Positions 1-11,600 of a DNA stretch of 64,000 nucleotides are shown one piece after another. Both the position numbers and the translations under genes were made by a program. Source of the stretch: Tenrec ecaudatus. Lineage: Eukaryota > Chordata > Mammalia > Afrosoricida > Tenrecidae. The stretch spans positions 8,490,497 through 8,554,496 of the forward strand of contig NC_134542.1 in the NCBI RefSeq assembly GCF_050624435.1, written 5' to 3'. The notes under the pieces are model-generated. The model saw nothing but the letters and a program-made list of their open reading frames with translations. It was not told the DNA's origin and made no database searches. Every line of letters begins with the position of its first letter. Positions within the stretch are counted from its first letter, which is position 1.

Positions 1-305
1 ACTCAAGTCCATTGTAGGAATGTGAAAGCAACCAGAGACAATGCGTAAGCAAATGAACTTGGCTGAGTTCCAATAAAATTTTATGTACAAAAACAGACCG
101 GGGACTCAATTTGGCTTTGGACACAACAGTAATTTTCTATCACCTGTACATAACCTCTCAAATTTGAGGGGGTCATAAGTTAACACAGCATTTTCTAGCC
201 TGACTGGTATTTTTAACATTAATGTTTAAAATAAATTGGTCATTAGAATTTGATTCTTTTGTGGCTCAGGCATCCATATTGACCATGTTTGTGTTATCCT
301 TTGAC

Positions 306-502
306 AGAGCCCCTGTGGCATAGTGTTTAGTGCTGAGCTGCTAAAAGCAAGGTCAGCAGTTCGAAACCCGCAGCCACTCCACAAGAGAAAGAGGAGGCCT
401 TCTACTCCCATAAAGGGTCAGGATCTCAGGATCCCCGGGAGCAGTTCTAGCCTGTGCTAGAGGGTCACGATGAGTCAGACCTGGTGCCATGGCAGCAAGT
501 GG
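306..502 (+). mobile_element. AfroSINE (tRNA-derived SINE), forward
   Basis: The unit opens with the tRNA-like head (GAGCCCCTGTGGCATAG), then the B-box-like GTTCGAAACCC, the GAGAAAGAGGAGGCCTTCTAC body, and the closing block in which a 'tatgagtcgg...gactcgatggcag' tail is recognisable as a degenerate form. The same head, body and tail recur more than fifteen times in the window, which identifies it as one dispersed family. It is diverged and has no coding role; the open frames across it are fortuitous. Confidence 0.85.
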
Positions 503-680
503 ATTCCAATTCAGAGAAACCCCGCGGGACAGGGGAGAGCTGCCCCAGGGTTTTCAACTCTGCACACCTTTCTAGAAACAGGGTCACAGCATCCTCTTGC
601 CGAGCAGCAGGTGGCTTCAAATTGCCAACCTTGCAGTCAGCAGCTGGGCGCTTAGCCACTGGATGACAAAGGCTCCTAAC
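503..680 (-). mobile_element. AfroSINE, reverse
   Basis: Directly abuts the previous SINE in the opposite orientation. Read on the minus strand it starts near 'aggagcctttgtcatcc', has the GGTTGGCAATTTGAAGCCACC-type box, and ends with the 'ccccgcggg' block. The two form a tail-to-tail pair. Confidence 0.75.
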
Positions 681-747
681 TGCGTGTGTATAGGGCTTTT
701 CTTTTTCAATTCTATTGGGTGAAATTACTCCACTGCTAGGCTTATCA

Positions 748-750
<3 letters not shown>

Positions 751-793
<43 letters not shown>
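751..793. repeat. (TG)n microsatellite
   Basis: About 21 uninterrupted TG dinucleotides. No gene context. Confidence 0.97.
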
Positions 794-795
<2 letters not shown>

Positions 796-1417
796 CAACT
801 AAGTTGAGTAGTTTGGGGCAGTGCAGAAGTCTGTCCTCTGTCTTTGCCAGTCTAGTTGACATCAAGATTTCTCCATCTGGGCACTATGGCCAATTGGGGC
901 AGCGCTGTCTTGTGTAGAAACTGCCCTATGCATGGTAGGGGGGATGGCCAATCTCCTGTCTTCTACTTTCTGCATGCCAGTAACACAGCCAGACAGTGAC
1001 AGCCAAAAATGCCTCCAGGTGCTGCCAACTGCACCCTGGTGGTGGGGAAGTGGGAGCATCACTCCTTGCTCACTCCCTCGTCCTGCAGGTCCCCTCTGTG
1101 CAGTATTTATCAGGCTCCTCTCTGCACCAACTCCTGGCCTTTGCATCAAACGCATACAGTAAACGTGTGGAAACCTGGCTTCTGTCGGGTTTTTTCATTT
1201 TATGTCTATTAACACGAGTTCACTGCTGTCTACCAGTAAATGCTATCTGCTTTCCTTTCATCGGGGCTCATAGGTGAGCGACCTTCAAAAAGGTCATGAA
1301 AAAATGGAAAGAAAAGACACTGGAATGTTCCCACACACTCATATATCTTGTCTCACCAGCACGGTGGAGGGAGAAAACTACTTTAAAATGATGGCACTTG
1401 AAACTTGAAAACATAGA

Positions 1418-1512
1418 TACTCTACTGTTATAAGAATTATTACTCTACTGTTATAAGAGGTTATTACTCTACTGTTATAAGAGGTTATTACTCTACTATT
1501 ATAAGAGGTTGT
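1418..1512. repeat. 24-bp tandem repeat, about four copies
   Basis: Units beginning TACTCTACTGTTATAAGAGG start at 1418, 1441, 1465 and 1489. The first is 23 bp and the last carries one substitution. This is a short local minisatellite, not part of the neighbouring SINE or LTR. Confidence 0.93.
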
Positions 1513-1563
1513 TAATATTTTAAAGGGAAGTGGGAGAAATAGGTATCTATTCAAATTCAACAA

Positions 1564-1615
1564 AAACAAGAACCTCAAACTCACTGCCATCAAGTCCATT
1601 CTGCCTCACAGCGAC
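1564..1615 (-). mobile_element. AfroSINE, reverse, left part of a split copy
   Basis: Minus-strand SINE tail (plus-strand text 'ctcactgccatcaagtcc') that stops at GCGAC (1611-1615). The rest of the same SINE resumes at 5513 with GTGACCCTATAGG. Joining the two halves across one copy of the 5-bp duplication gives a normal SINE, so everything from 1616 to 5512 was inserted into it. Confidence 0.85.
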
Positions 1616-2686
1616 TGCGTTAGACAGGGTTCTCTAGAGAAACAAGACCAGGACCCTTATGATTTTATGTATGTTTATATAAACAGATACATTTACAACA
1701 TAAGAAATAAACAGCTAATTAGGCTATAAAGCACTTCAAATGCCTCAGCTGGCAAGGCTGACTCCCTGCGAGACATCCCTGAGGAGAAGCCACATGGACC
1801 TGCCCCTGTGCAGCCCTGGATGCTGGAGAAGCCGCATGGAGACCCCTGCCAGCACTGGGATACTTACACCGCCACTGGTTCCAAAGACTTTCTACCCACT
1901 GGCCTGTGATCATCCTGCAGTCGGCGTCATTGCATGTGTTTTGAGTTTGTGGAGGACTTTATTAACCGGTGTTGGACATATGGGCTAATGTTGAACTTAA
2001 GGCCTTGGACTGGACTGGGTTGGGATACTTTGTTAATGTAAAATCACCCTTTATATAAAACTCTTTCATATACACATATGAGTTTATATGGATTTGTTTC
2101 TCTAGTCTACCCCAACTAACCCATTTGGAAATAAGACCAGGACACATATGATTTTATATATATACAACATAATAAATAAACAGCTAGTTAGTCTATAGAG
2201 CAGTACAAATGGCTCAGTGCAACTCACTTCCATGGGACAGCTAATATACTGGAAGTTCTGCAAGTCTTGAGTGCCGCCAGGTGCAAGTCATGGAAGCAGG
2301 CAGCTGAGTCCTCTGTAGAGCAATTCAGGTAATCCAGCCACAGGCAGCAAACAGCAAGGCACGTCTCCAACTGTCAGCCAGATGACAAGGTCCGACAGTC
2401 CCCAGCTCAAGCAATGTATACTCCAGTAGTGTGGTGAGGCAGGTCTTGAAGGAACCTAAAACTCCAGTGACACAGTCCACAGTTTGGGTGTCCCACAGGT
2501 AGTGTAGCTCTCAAGTTGAGGCAGAGAACCAGCTAAGGCAGCCGCACACTGGTCTGATCATCAAAGAGCAAGAGACGGAAAGGCAAGGCTCGCCGAGCCA
2601 TTTATCTTTTTGCTTTTCAATTAAATTTCAGCTTTATTAATCCCACATGTGTTTATCAGCCAGGTTCACAAAATAAACCAACATAA
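1616..2686 (-). mobile_element. ERVL-like LTR (family B) block, inverted, with a foreign LTR segment inside
   Basis: Starts TGCGTTAGACAGGGTTCTC, the reverse complement of the usual 3' end of the B-type LTR (as at 57596-58166), and runs to about 2686. Positions 1740-2112 are instead the 3' half of the mosaic LTR seen at 4980-5512, in plus orientation. After it the B sequence restarts, repeating 'ataagaccagga...ataaacagct'. The block is therefore not a simple LTR but a recombined or nested one. LTR ends show the TG...CA convention. Confidence 0.7.
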
Positions 2687-2692
2687 CACAAT

Positions 2693-2719
2693 CCACTCCT
2701 AATGGTACCAGGAGTGGGG
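2693..2719 (+). other. ERVL-type primer binding site inside a short palindrome
   Basis: TGGTACCAGGAGTGGGG at 2703-2719 resembles the primer site expected just inside the 5' LTR of ERVL/MaLR-type elements, and marks the internal region as plus-oriented. CCACTCCT (2693-2700) and AGGAGTGG (2710-2717) form a perfect inverted repeat around it. The LTR immediately to the left is in the wrong orientation for a normal 5' LTR. Confidence 0.55.
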
Positions 2720-3242
2720 TACTGGAGAAACAAATTATAAAGATGGAGAGTGGATGATTTTTGACTTCTGCGTCATGGTAGTTTTCTTCTTAGGCTATTC
2801 AGAAGCCAGATATGTCCATGCAGTTTACTGGGTTGTTTTATGGAAAGAACATGGGAAGTTAAAGTTTTGATGATTATGTTTGGTTGTAGTCTTTGGTTAT
2901 TCCTGTGTGAAATGGCAAAAATGAATGTTGTCCATGTATATTTTGAGCTAATAGGTAGAAATCACCATTTGAATTTCTCAGAAACCATGCTTCTTAAGGA
3001 AAAAGGTTGACAGAGGTCAAAATGTTGTTGAAAGCCTGTATCTGGCTTGATGCTCTCAGAGGCCGAATCCCATATATATATATTTTTATAAATGGAATAG
3101 TTTAAATAAGGATTTAGATAAACTACATAAGGATTGAACTTGACTGTTTTAAGAATTGAGTTTAGTTTCTGATTCTACTTTGTTCATACTGATTTCTTAT
3201 ACTTATGATTTATAGAAATGATTTGGGGAAGTATAAAATAGA

Positions 3243-3759
3243 TAGTGTCAACTGGACATCCCCTTACAGAAGGGTCATGGAGAGGAGATGAGCCAATCAG
3301 GGTGCAGTGTAGGAACGATGATGCGTACAACTTTCCTCTAGTTCTTAAATGCTCACACACACACACACACACACACACACCATTATCATGATCCCGATTC
3401 TACCTTACAAATCTGGCTAGACCAGGGGATGTACACTGGTACAAATAGCAACTGGAAACACAGGGAATCCAGGGCAGATGATCCCATCAGGACCAGTGGT
3501 GATATTGGGAGGGTGGAGGAAGTGTGGGGTAGAAAGGGGGAACTGATTACAAAATAATTTATAAATTATCAAGGATTCACAAGGGAGGGGGAACAGGGAG
3601 GGAGGAGGAAAATGAGGAGCTGATGGCAAGGGCTTAAGTGGATAGCAAATGTTTTGAGAATGATGATAGCAACAAATGTACAAATGTGATTGACACAATT
3701 GATGTATATATGGATTGTGATAATAGTTGTATGAGCCCCCAATAAAATGATTAAAACAA
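3243..3759 (+). mobile_element. L1-type 3' end, truncated, with target-site duplication
   Basis: Non-LTR 3' terminal unit: the 'ggacatccccttacagaagggtc' segment, a (CA)n run at 3354-3380, G-rich polypurine tracts, then CCCAATAAAATGATT and an A-rich end. Flanks ATAAAATAGA at 3233-3242 and 3760-3769 look like a target-site duplication. The same unit recurs about eight times in the window, always ending in AATAAA plus an A tail, consistent with L1 3' UTRs copied by target-primed reverse transcription. Confidence 0.75.
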
Positions 3760-4265
3760 ATAAAATAGACAAATTGTAAACCCACTTGGCTGGAGCCATT
3801 AATTTGATCTCTAAATGGGTTTAGGACAGGCCTGCAGAGATGGCTCTGAAAAGATATGCCACACCCAGTGGTTTGGAGTACTCAGGATATTTGCATTCCA
3901 AGATAACTTTGCCTAGGAAGCTGTTGAGAGACTGAAGAAAAAGGAACTATATGTCATTTGAAGTTTGAACTAGTTGTCTTCGTCAGAAGCTGGAAAAAGA
4001 AGAAAACTCTCTCGGAGTGATTGTTAAAAGGAGCCTGTGGCAGCCTGAAATGCTTGTCAGGTGACCACCTGGATCCACTTGTCTAGTGGAAGTGGGAGAA
4101 AAGCAGCAATAAAGAGATGGGTTGAGTCTCTCCACTGATCCCTGTGGTCTTGGTTTACACAGGAATTAGAGGAGAAGACAAAAGAGGGTTGACTGGTCTG
4201 AAGTTCACGACCTACCACCACAGGGCTTGGCTTATTGAGAAGGTGTGATGGGGTCGTGGTCTAAG

Positions 4266-4452
4266 GCAGTGGTTCTCAACCTTCCTAATACCACGACTCT
4301 TTTATCGTTCCTCATGTTGTGGTGAACCCCTACCACAAAATTATTTTCATTGCTACTTCACTGTCATTTTACTACTGTATGAATTGGGTTACCCCTGTGA
4401 AAGGGTCGTTTGACCCCCAAAGAGGTCGAGACCCACAGGTTTGAGAACTGCC
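4266..4452. mobile_element. hAT-type non-autonomous DNA element (MITE)
   Basis: Terminal inverted repeats are CAGTGGTTCTCAACC at the left and GGTTTGAGAACTGCC at the right. Flanks GGTCTAAG (4258-4265) and GGTCTGAG (4453-4460) form an 8-bp target duplication with one mismatch, as expected for hAT transposition. The internal 'gacccccaaagaggtc' is typical of a widespread mammalian MITE. It encodes nothing. Confidence 0.85.
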
Positions 4453-4979
4453 GGTCTGAGGCAAGGAAACCAATGGAAACCCTGGTGAGGCTAAGTGAGG
4501 CAGCTCACATTGAGTTGACCCGAACCCGACCAGATGAAGAGATTTCTGAGCCTGTGAACTGGTGCAATATTGTTGCAGACTTTATGGATGGCCTGGCCTG
4601 ATTTGATTTTGCTTATGGATGCGGACTTCACAAGATTCCAACTGGAATGAAGATTCTTCACATCAAAAAATAGTGTTGTCTCCTCAGAGCACTGGGTTGG
4701 TGTAAGTGGGCAGTATAGAAATTAGATACCCCAAATTAGGGAGGGGGGTGGGTAGAGGCATGAAGTGGTTTGCTTACAAACTTTGATAGGTGGGGGAATA
4801 TATTCATAGGAGTATAGGATCAAGGTGTAGGTGTTACTTAACTGCAACTGTTAGGCATAGGAGATTTTGTTTTGTTCACTTATAAAACGTTCTGTTTAAA
4901 TGAGGGTGGTACATTTTTGAATTGTATGCATTTTAGTTTTATACTATTAGATACAGGTACCAAGTTGGTAAGGGGTGAT

Positions 4980-5512
4980 TGTGATAGGGAGGTTTATTGT
5001 GCCATCCTGGCTGATAAATACATGTGGGATTAATAAGACTGCAATTTAATTGAAGGACAAAGAGATAAATGTCTCGGTGAGCCTCGCCTTTCTGTTCTCT
5101 TGCTCTCTGATGGTGGGTCCAGGGTGCAGCTGCCTTAGCTAGTTCTCTGCCTCAGCTGGCAAGGCTCACTTCCTGTGAGACATCCCTGAGGAGAAGCCAC
5201 ATGGACCTACCCTGATGCAGCCCAGGGTGCTGGAGAAGCTGCAGTGCTGAGATGCATACACTGCCACTGGATCCAATGACTTTCTACCCACTGGCCTGTG
5301 ATCATCCTGCATTCAACATCATTCCATGTGTTTTGTGAGTTTGAGGAGGATTTTGTAGATCAGTGTCATACTTATGGGCTAATGTCAGACTTAGGGGCTT
5401 GGACTGGACTGGGTTGGGATGCTTTCCTAAAGTACAATTACCCTGTATGTAAAACTCTCTCTTAAAGCCATATGAGTTTATATGGATTTATTTCTCTACT
5501 TAGACTAACACA
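4980..5512 (+). mobile_element. Mosaic ERVL-like LTR (5' half family B, 3' half family A)
   Basis: Begins TGTGATAGGGAGGTTTATTG and follows the B-type LTR until 'ctctgcctca'. It then switches at 'gctggcaaggctcac' to the A-type LTR and ends CTTAGACTAACACA. It is followed by GTGAC (5513-5517), matching GCGAC at 1611-1615 with one change. Its 3' half with the same junction also occurs at 1740-2112, so the mosaic is a subfamily and not a one-off. Confidence 0.75.
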
Positions 5513-5690
5513 GTGACCCTATAGGATGGCATAGAACCGCTTCTGTGACTTTCTGAGACTATAGCTATTTACAGGAGTAGAAAGCCTCATCTTTCTCCCT
5601 AACAGCGGCTGGTGGTTTTGAACTGCTGATGTTGTTAGTGGCTAGCAGCCCAGCATGTAACCTCTACAATAAGGGGTTGTCAGAAAGACA
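5513..5690 (-). mobile_element. AfroSINE, reverse, right part of a split copy
   Basis: Continues the SINE interrupted at 1615: plus-strand GTGACCCTATAGG, the 'agtagaaagcctcatctttc' body and the tRNA-like 'ggttttgaactgctga' box in reverse. See 1564-1615. Confidence 0.85.
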
Positions 5691-6375
5691 TCCTCCAAAG
5701 GAGTAGGCAAGCGGGAGGCTGAGGGGGCCTTGGCCTGCTGCAGCATCTCCCCCTCCTCTCTCCCCTTCTTTCTCTTCCTCTTTCCCTCCCCTGCTTCTCA
5801 GCTCTTCCCCTCCTGCCTTGGGCTCCACTGTACACGGTGCCAACGTGACTGCTCCTGGTCCGTCTCAGAAGCCCTGCCTCCTGTCTCTCTCAATCTCCCA
5901 CATGCTATGGCCTGCATCACATCCGGAAGGACTCCTTTTAAAAGACAAGCAAGCAGTGTTTCATCGTGACCCAGATGGTGGTGTTCAGAAGAGAGCATCC
6001 GTCCTGCGGTCAACAGTTCCACATGTCTTGGTTGAACTCATCCACTGCTGTCCCCTGAATGCAGAACTACCTGCGCCTCCTTCTCCCTGCGTTTCCTGCT
6101 TCCTTCCCCCCTTTTTCCTAACCCTCTGAACGTCGTTCTTGGGTCAATGCTGCCCATTTGATCTTAAATTGCCGACCATTTTACCTCAGAGATAGTTCCC
6201 TTCCAGACTTGAAGGGCGACTAAGGACCATAGTCTCGGGGGTGCCACCTGTCTCTTGCAGACCAGTGAGCCTGGTCTCTTTCGTGATTTTGAGTTTTGTC
6301 TGTAAAGACTGAGACACAGATCTGGAGAACGACCCACAAGCAATGAAGCTCTAAGGAAGCATCCAGTGTAAAGTG
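5691..6375. other. No gene recognised
   Basis: Unique-looking sequence with a CT-rich stretch around 5745-5800. Open frames of 75-103 residues occur in several frames but none has splice context, domain resemblance or family similarity that I can see. Confidence 0.5.
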
Positions 6376-7115
6376 GAACATAGGAAGCCCTTCATTCCAG
6401 GGATTGGTGAAAACTTATCCAGGCACAGTCCACCACGTTCTCATTTCTGGTGGCCAAGACTCCTCTTTCTGTTGGTCAGGGGCTGCAGGTCTAGTGGTTG
6501 TGTAAGGCTCTCTGCTCGCTCCTGCATCTCTGCATTTACCATGGCGCCTCTTTGAGTCACTTGGCCTTCTGGTCCATTTTACATTCCCACCAGCCTTGTG
6601 AGTTCCAGCTTCTCCACCTCCACCTGAGAAGAGAGATCACCTGAGAAGTGGTACCATACTGACCTTCTAATTTGCTTTTTGCTGATGTTTAATGTCATGG
6701 AACATCTTTTCATGTGCTCTTTGCACAACTTATTTGGAGAGAGATGGATCCAAGTCCATTTTTAAATTGGGTTGTTTGTCTTCTGTTGTTGAATGATAGG
6801 CGTTTTTTGTTTTTGCTGATGTGGTCTGGATATGTAGTTATGAATTACTTTCTCCCATTCTCTAGGTTGGCTCTCCACTTTCCGGATTAGGCCCTTTGAA
6901 GAATGAAAGTTTTTTATTTTGATGAAGTCCAACATACTTGTTTTCCCTTTCGTTCCTGTACGTTAGGTAGCTTCTCTACAACATCAGATCAAAGAAAATC
7001 CTTTGTTAAAACAAGGGCCTGAAACGTCACCCCTCTATGTTCTTCTAAGAGTCTTATTGTGGCTTTAATGCTCATTTTTAGGTCATTGATACATAGTGAG
7101 TAAATTTTATATATG
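6376..7115 (-). mobile_element. Old L1 3' region, reverse
   Basis: Plus-strand text shows the classic reversed mammalian L1 tail: 'catcttttcatgtgctctttg', 'aattgggttgtttgtcttc', then 'tttctcccattctctaggttg' and 'gatgaagtccaacatacttg'. It is strongly diverged, so older than the AfroSINEs. Confidence 0.75.
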
Positions 7116-7118
7116 GTG

Positions 7119-7800
7119 TGTGTTAGTCCAGGTTGACTAGAGAAACAAATTCAGAGACACTCATATGTGTATAAGTGTGTTAGACAGGGTTCTCTAGAGA
7201 AACAAAAGCAGAATGCTAGTAATTATATATATGTATACACACACACAGATAGCTAGATATATGACAGAAGAAATAAAAGGTTAATTAAATTATAAAACAG
7301 TAAAAATGGTTCAGTGCAACTCACTCCCTGAGGCAGTTGTGAGACACTGGCAATCTTTCAAGTCGGGCAGTCCTCTGTAGAGCAATTCAGACTATCCGGG
7401 CCCAGGCAGCAAACAGCAAGGCAGGTCACAAATAGTCAGCCAGATGACAGGGTCTGACAGTCCCCAGCTCAAGAGATGTAAATTTCAATGGTGTGGCAAA
7501 TCAGGTCTTGAAGGAATCTCCAATTGCAGCGACACAGTCCACTGGTTAGGTGTCCCACAGGTAGGGTAGATTACAAATTGAGACACAGAATAAGCAAGGC
7601 AGCGACACACTGGTCTGATGGTCAGAGAGAAAGAGGTTAGAAAGGCGAGGCTCGCTGAGCCATTCATCTCTCTGCCTTTTAATTAATCCCATATGTGTTT
7701 ATCATCCAGGTTGGCACAATAAACTACCTCAATCAGAAAGAGTTTTACATATAAGAGCATTTATATATTGTAATTAATTTCAATAATGTAATTATAAACA
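7119..7800 (-). mobile_element. ERVL-like LTR (family A), reverse, 3' truncated, interrupted
   Basis: Starts TGTGTTAGTCCAGGTTGAC and proceeds as in the 16264-16769 copy until ATAAG (7171-7175). A B-type LTR intervenes, and the A sequence resumes with AAAGAGTTTTACATATAAG at 7737. It fades out near 7800 before its end. Confidence 0.7.
7176..7731 (-). mobile_element. ERVL-like solo LTR (family B), reverse, nested
   Basis: TGTGTTAGACAGGGTTCTC at the left and ACTACCTCA at the right, inserted inside the A-type LTR. Flanks ATAAG (7171-7175) and ATCAG (7732-7736) fit a 5-bp target duplication with one change. It shares 'caattcag...cagcaaacagcaaggca' and 'tggtctgatggtcagagag' with the copies at 2113-2686 and 57596-58166 (other strand). 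Confidence 0.8.
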
Positions 7801-8138
7801 ATGATCACAGTGAGTTTACATATTTCTTGAAGTTTGTCCTTAAACACGCCCTGCCCCTTATCCTCCAGACCCTGCTCACAACCGGAACTCTTTATCGACA
7901 CATCCTGTTTACTTCCTGGAAGTTCCTGAGGTCAGAGCGTAGCTCAGCCCCGCTCGTGGGTGTGCGTCCATCTGTCTCCTCCATGGGTGTGTCTCACACA
8001 GCTCATGCATAGAGCACTCTCTTCATCGAGCCTCAGTACTAATAGCAGGACCTTTGTTAATCTACACATCGCATCTGTGTGAATAAGAAAAACACGTTTC
8101 TCAAAATAGCTTAACGTCCATCTGACAGACGATTAGAA

Positions 8139-8345
8139 AACCCTGGTTGGACGGTGGTTACAGCGAAAGGCTGCTCACCAAAAGCCCATTGGTTCCCACC
8201 CAGCACGTACCTTGCAGAAGAAAGAGGTGGTCACCTGCTTGGGTAAATATTGTAGCCTTGGATTCTTAGGGACAGTTCCACTGTCCTATCAATACACTGT
8301 GAATCCTAATCTTGATGGCCTTGGATTTGGTCAGACTACTGATGC
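8139..8345 (+). mobile_element. AfroSINE, forward, diverged
   Basis: Head 'accctggttggacggtggtta', a degenerate box, body with 'gcagaagaaagaggtgg', the 'gggacagttccactgtcct' block and tail 'cttgatggcc'. Confidence 0.65.
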
Positions 8346-8464
8346 CAGAACCTTTTCTGCCCTCTGCCGAAGGATGGTTGTAGCCGGGTTACAAACTCAA
8401 ACGTGAAAGGCACTCCTCGGGCGAGTTTCCACACCAAACAAAGAAACCTCTCACGGCCATGGGG

Positions 8465-8600
8465 GCGGCTCTGCTCACAGTGACCCCACAGAGCAGGATA
8501 GAACTGCCCCGTGGGTTTCTGGGACTGTGGTCTGGAGCTGTTCATCTGGACGCGAGCAACCAGCAAGTAACCACTGGGCTGCACAGCCTCCTGAAGTGGC
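8465..8600 (-). mobile_element. AfroSINE fragment, reverse
   Basis: Plus-strand text 'cacagtgaccccacagagcagg' followed by 'agaactgccccgtgggtttct' is the reversed SINE tail and body. The head 'aaccactgggctgcacag' lies near 8570-8590. The first 130 bp is clear and the ends are vague. Confidence 0.6.
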
Positions 8601-11600
8601 CCTCAGGCCTCAGTAGAAGCAGACACAGACGCCCCACGCCTGTGATGTTTATTCACCCAGAGTGACCGTAGGCCTCCGCAGGCTGTAACATGTCACGGGG
8701 AGGGACATCCTCGTCTCTCTCTCCTGAGGAAGCCAGGTAGCTTTGAATTGCTGACCTTGTGAGCCCAGCACTCAGCCCTGGCCTGCACAGGGAGTCTAGT
8801 CATAGGCAGCGACCCTGGAAAGAGTAAACCTGTGTCCACTGCTATCCAATGGACAAAAGCACTGCTCCACATCTTGTCATGCAACCTTCACGAGAAGTAC
8901 TACCCAGCCCTTTTCATTGACTTGCATGAGCTAAAGTCAAAGTCTGTGTTCTAATCCAAGTCCTTTGTTCTTGTCACCCAGAGATAAACAAGGCCAGGTC
9001 CCTTCTGCTCTATCAGGACGCTCTGCTGTGTGGGGATGAGAGGAGAGTGCAGACATGGAGCGGGTGGGGGTGGGTGAGGCTGGAGCACTGGGAAACCCTG
9101 CCAGGGTCCCCCCCACATCAGCTCTCCTGCCGCCTCAGCTCTCCGCGCTGCTGGAAGGTGGCTTCTGGTTTCACACAGGGAACCCCGAGCTGCGGTGGGT
9201 CACACAGATCCTACAGTCTCCTTGGGGCATTTCTGCTGACATGGAAAGAGCCCGGGACGACAAGTCCAGCATGTACTGATCCTGACGGCAGCCCCAGCCC
9301 ATAGCGCAAGGTGACCTCCCACCACTGTCTCTCCAAATCCGACTGCCGTCATCTCTGAAATACGGGTTTCTTCCTGCCTCACAGGTTGCTGTGGGGACTC
9401 GGTCACAGCACGTGTTGTATTCACTGTTCCTCTGACTCCCCCGACCCCATCCCTTCCCCCAACCACCGATAGGTCTCTCAGGTGGGTCCCCTGTCTTGGA
9501 GGGCACCGTTTCGACCCCGTGTGCTTTCCCACGCTCGGGGAGAGTCCCTGGAGCGAGCCTTCCGCGTCCTAGTTAGCTTGCTTCCTCCTGCTGTCCGTGG
9601 CCTCTGTCAGGCCGTTCCTCTCATTTCCTCCTCTGGCTGTTGATCCCCACGAGCGTCTTTCCTCTGTAACGGACTGTGTCCTAGCAGGCTGCTCGTGTGT
9701 CAGGGACGTCAGAGTCCAGGGCTGATAGATGCCCCTTTCTCTAACTCTCCTCCTGTGGACAGTTTCACTGGTGATGGTGAGGCACCAGTAAGCTCAGCGT
9801 CCAGCTGGCCTCCCCTCTCGGGCTCTCTCAGCCCAGGCAGTGGGTGCACTCCACCTGAGGGTGCTCCTAACCCATTGCTCTTGGAGCTCTGGAGGCTTCT
9901 CTGGGGCAGCTGGGAGCTTGAGCCCCCTTCTCTCAAATCCACCAGCACTGCATCATCTACTTGGAGCACATGCAGCTATCTGTGTTCTATGGGGCATCGT
10001 TGATCACGGATTTATTCAGGATTGGAGCAAACAGTGAATGTGATTGCTAATGTTGTAAGCGGGCGAGATCAACCACACCGCTGTATTAATAATTGACGCC
10101 TTTATGAAACAGCTGGACCGAGAGTAGCCTAGCACCTGGAAATCCCTCAATCCAGCAGAAAACAATTCCAAGCCCTTTGTAGTTCAGAATAGGGGGCTTG
10201 TTCAAGGGGAGGAACAGTCTAGCATTGGCCTTTTTATCAGGTCGACAGGGAAACGGGGGGTGCGGGGACAACACAGCTGCAGGTGCTGGTTCAAGTGCTT
10301 ACATCAGAGCGTGTATTTCTTGCTAACCAGACAGGCTGGGTTTGGAGACATCTCAGAAGGGTGAAGGTCTTGTTGAGGGAGCCCGAAGCCGTGCTAACTC
10401 TTTGCAGGGGTGAAAGGGACTCTGAAACAAGATGGAGTTCCTCACGTAAAGCAGGTTACTACAGTTGCTAACTGGAATGTTAGAGACCTGACTGCCCCCA
10501 GAGGCACTTTGAAAGCAAGGGGTGTTCATCTGCATCTAGGAACCCAGGCATCTAATCCCCTGTGGAGCACGGTTTACTCTGACACACCTGCTCCATCAGT
10601 CAGCATCCACTCAAAGGCAGCTGGGTAAAGGACACTCATCCTATGGGACTAGGACGGCATTTCCATGCGGACAGCCACCTTGAGATGGGTTCCACGACCG
10701 TGGGGTCTGCAGGAGCGCTCCAAAGTGGTCCGTGCTGCAGAGAAAACCACTCACCTTGGGGACCCACAGCAACACACCTCCCACCCAACGTGGATTATGA
10801 TTCACGCCGTTCTGGTTAGGAAATGGCAGAGCTGGATTACACACTTGCATGCTGCGGGTCCTGGGGACTTAAGGTCATCCAGGGCCCAGCAATGGCTGTG
10901 GACAGATGGTGGGTCAGCATTCCATGCAGAAGCAGGAGCCTCTCCCCCAGGCTGAGCTCTGCTGCTGGACTCTGAGCTTCCCTGGCTGGTTGTCCCCAGG
11001 ATGGGCTGGGTGCAGGCACCCCTTTCTCCGTAGGAGCCTCTCCTCTCTCAATCAGACTTCACAGGCATCGAATAGATCCAGAGTAGCCGAAGGGGTCTAT
11101 GTCATGGATAGCAGTCTTTCCTTTTTCCCATAGTGCCCTTGCTTTTCCCTGTTTGTTTCCCTCCGGCTGTTTTCATCAGCACTGGAGGCCAAGGAGGGCC
11201 GACTGTGTGTGTCCTTGACCTGCTCCAGGTCTACCAGTTTCTCTCTCCACACGAGTCAGGACAGCTTGTTCCTGCTCCCCCAGGCTGACCCACGGGTATA
11301 TCCTTGATGAATTCTCCCAGAGGAGGCTGGGAAGGAGAGCATGGCAATTGCTGACATTTATTCTAAGACCTTTTGCTATGTATTTTCCAAACTGTAATCC
11401 CAGAATCCCCACTCAGATGCACACAGACAGCTGGGCTCTTCTGTGCAGTGAACCGCGGTGTCTAGAACTTCCCAGGGGTCTCTTTTACTCCTAGAGGGAG
11501 AAACAGAGATGAACAAAATCAAACACAGATGAACAAAAGCACAGGAAACGGCCAAGAGGGACACTATCCCCTCGGGGCTAGCCTCACCTACACCAGACTG

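Larger units (their letters stand above)
2687..4979 (+). mobile_element. ERVL/MaLR-like internal region, non-coding remnant
   Basis: Lies between the primer-site-like sequence and a purine-rich stretch (GGTAAGGGGTGAT) directly before the right-hand LTR. It is interrupted by an L1 3' end (3243-3759) and a hAT-type element (4266-4452). No gag, pol or env reading frame can be recognised; the small open frame near 4410-4601 overlaps the hAT end and is not family-like. MaLR-type elements typically lack coding capacity, which fits. Confidence 0.6.
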
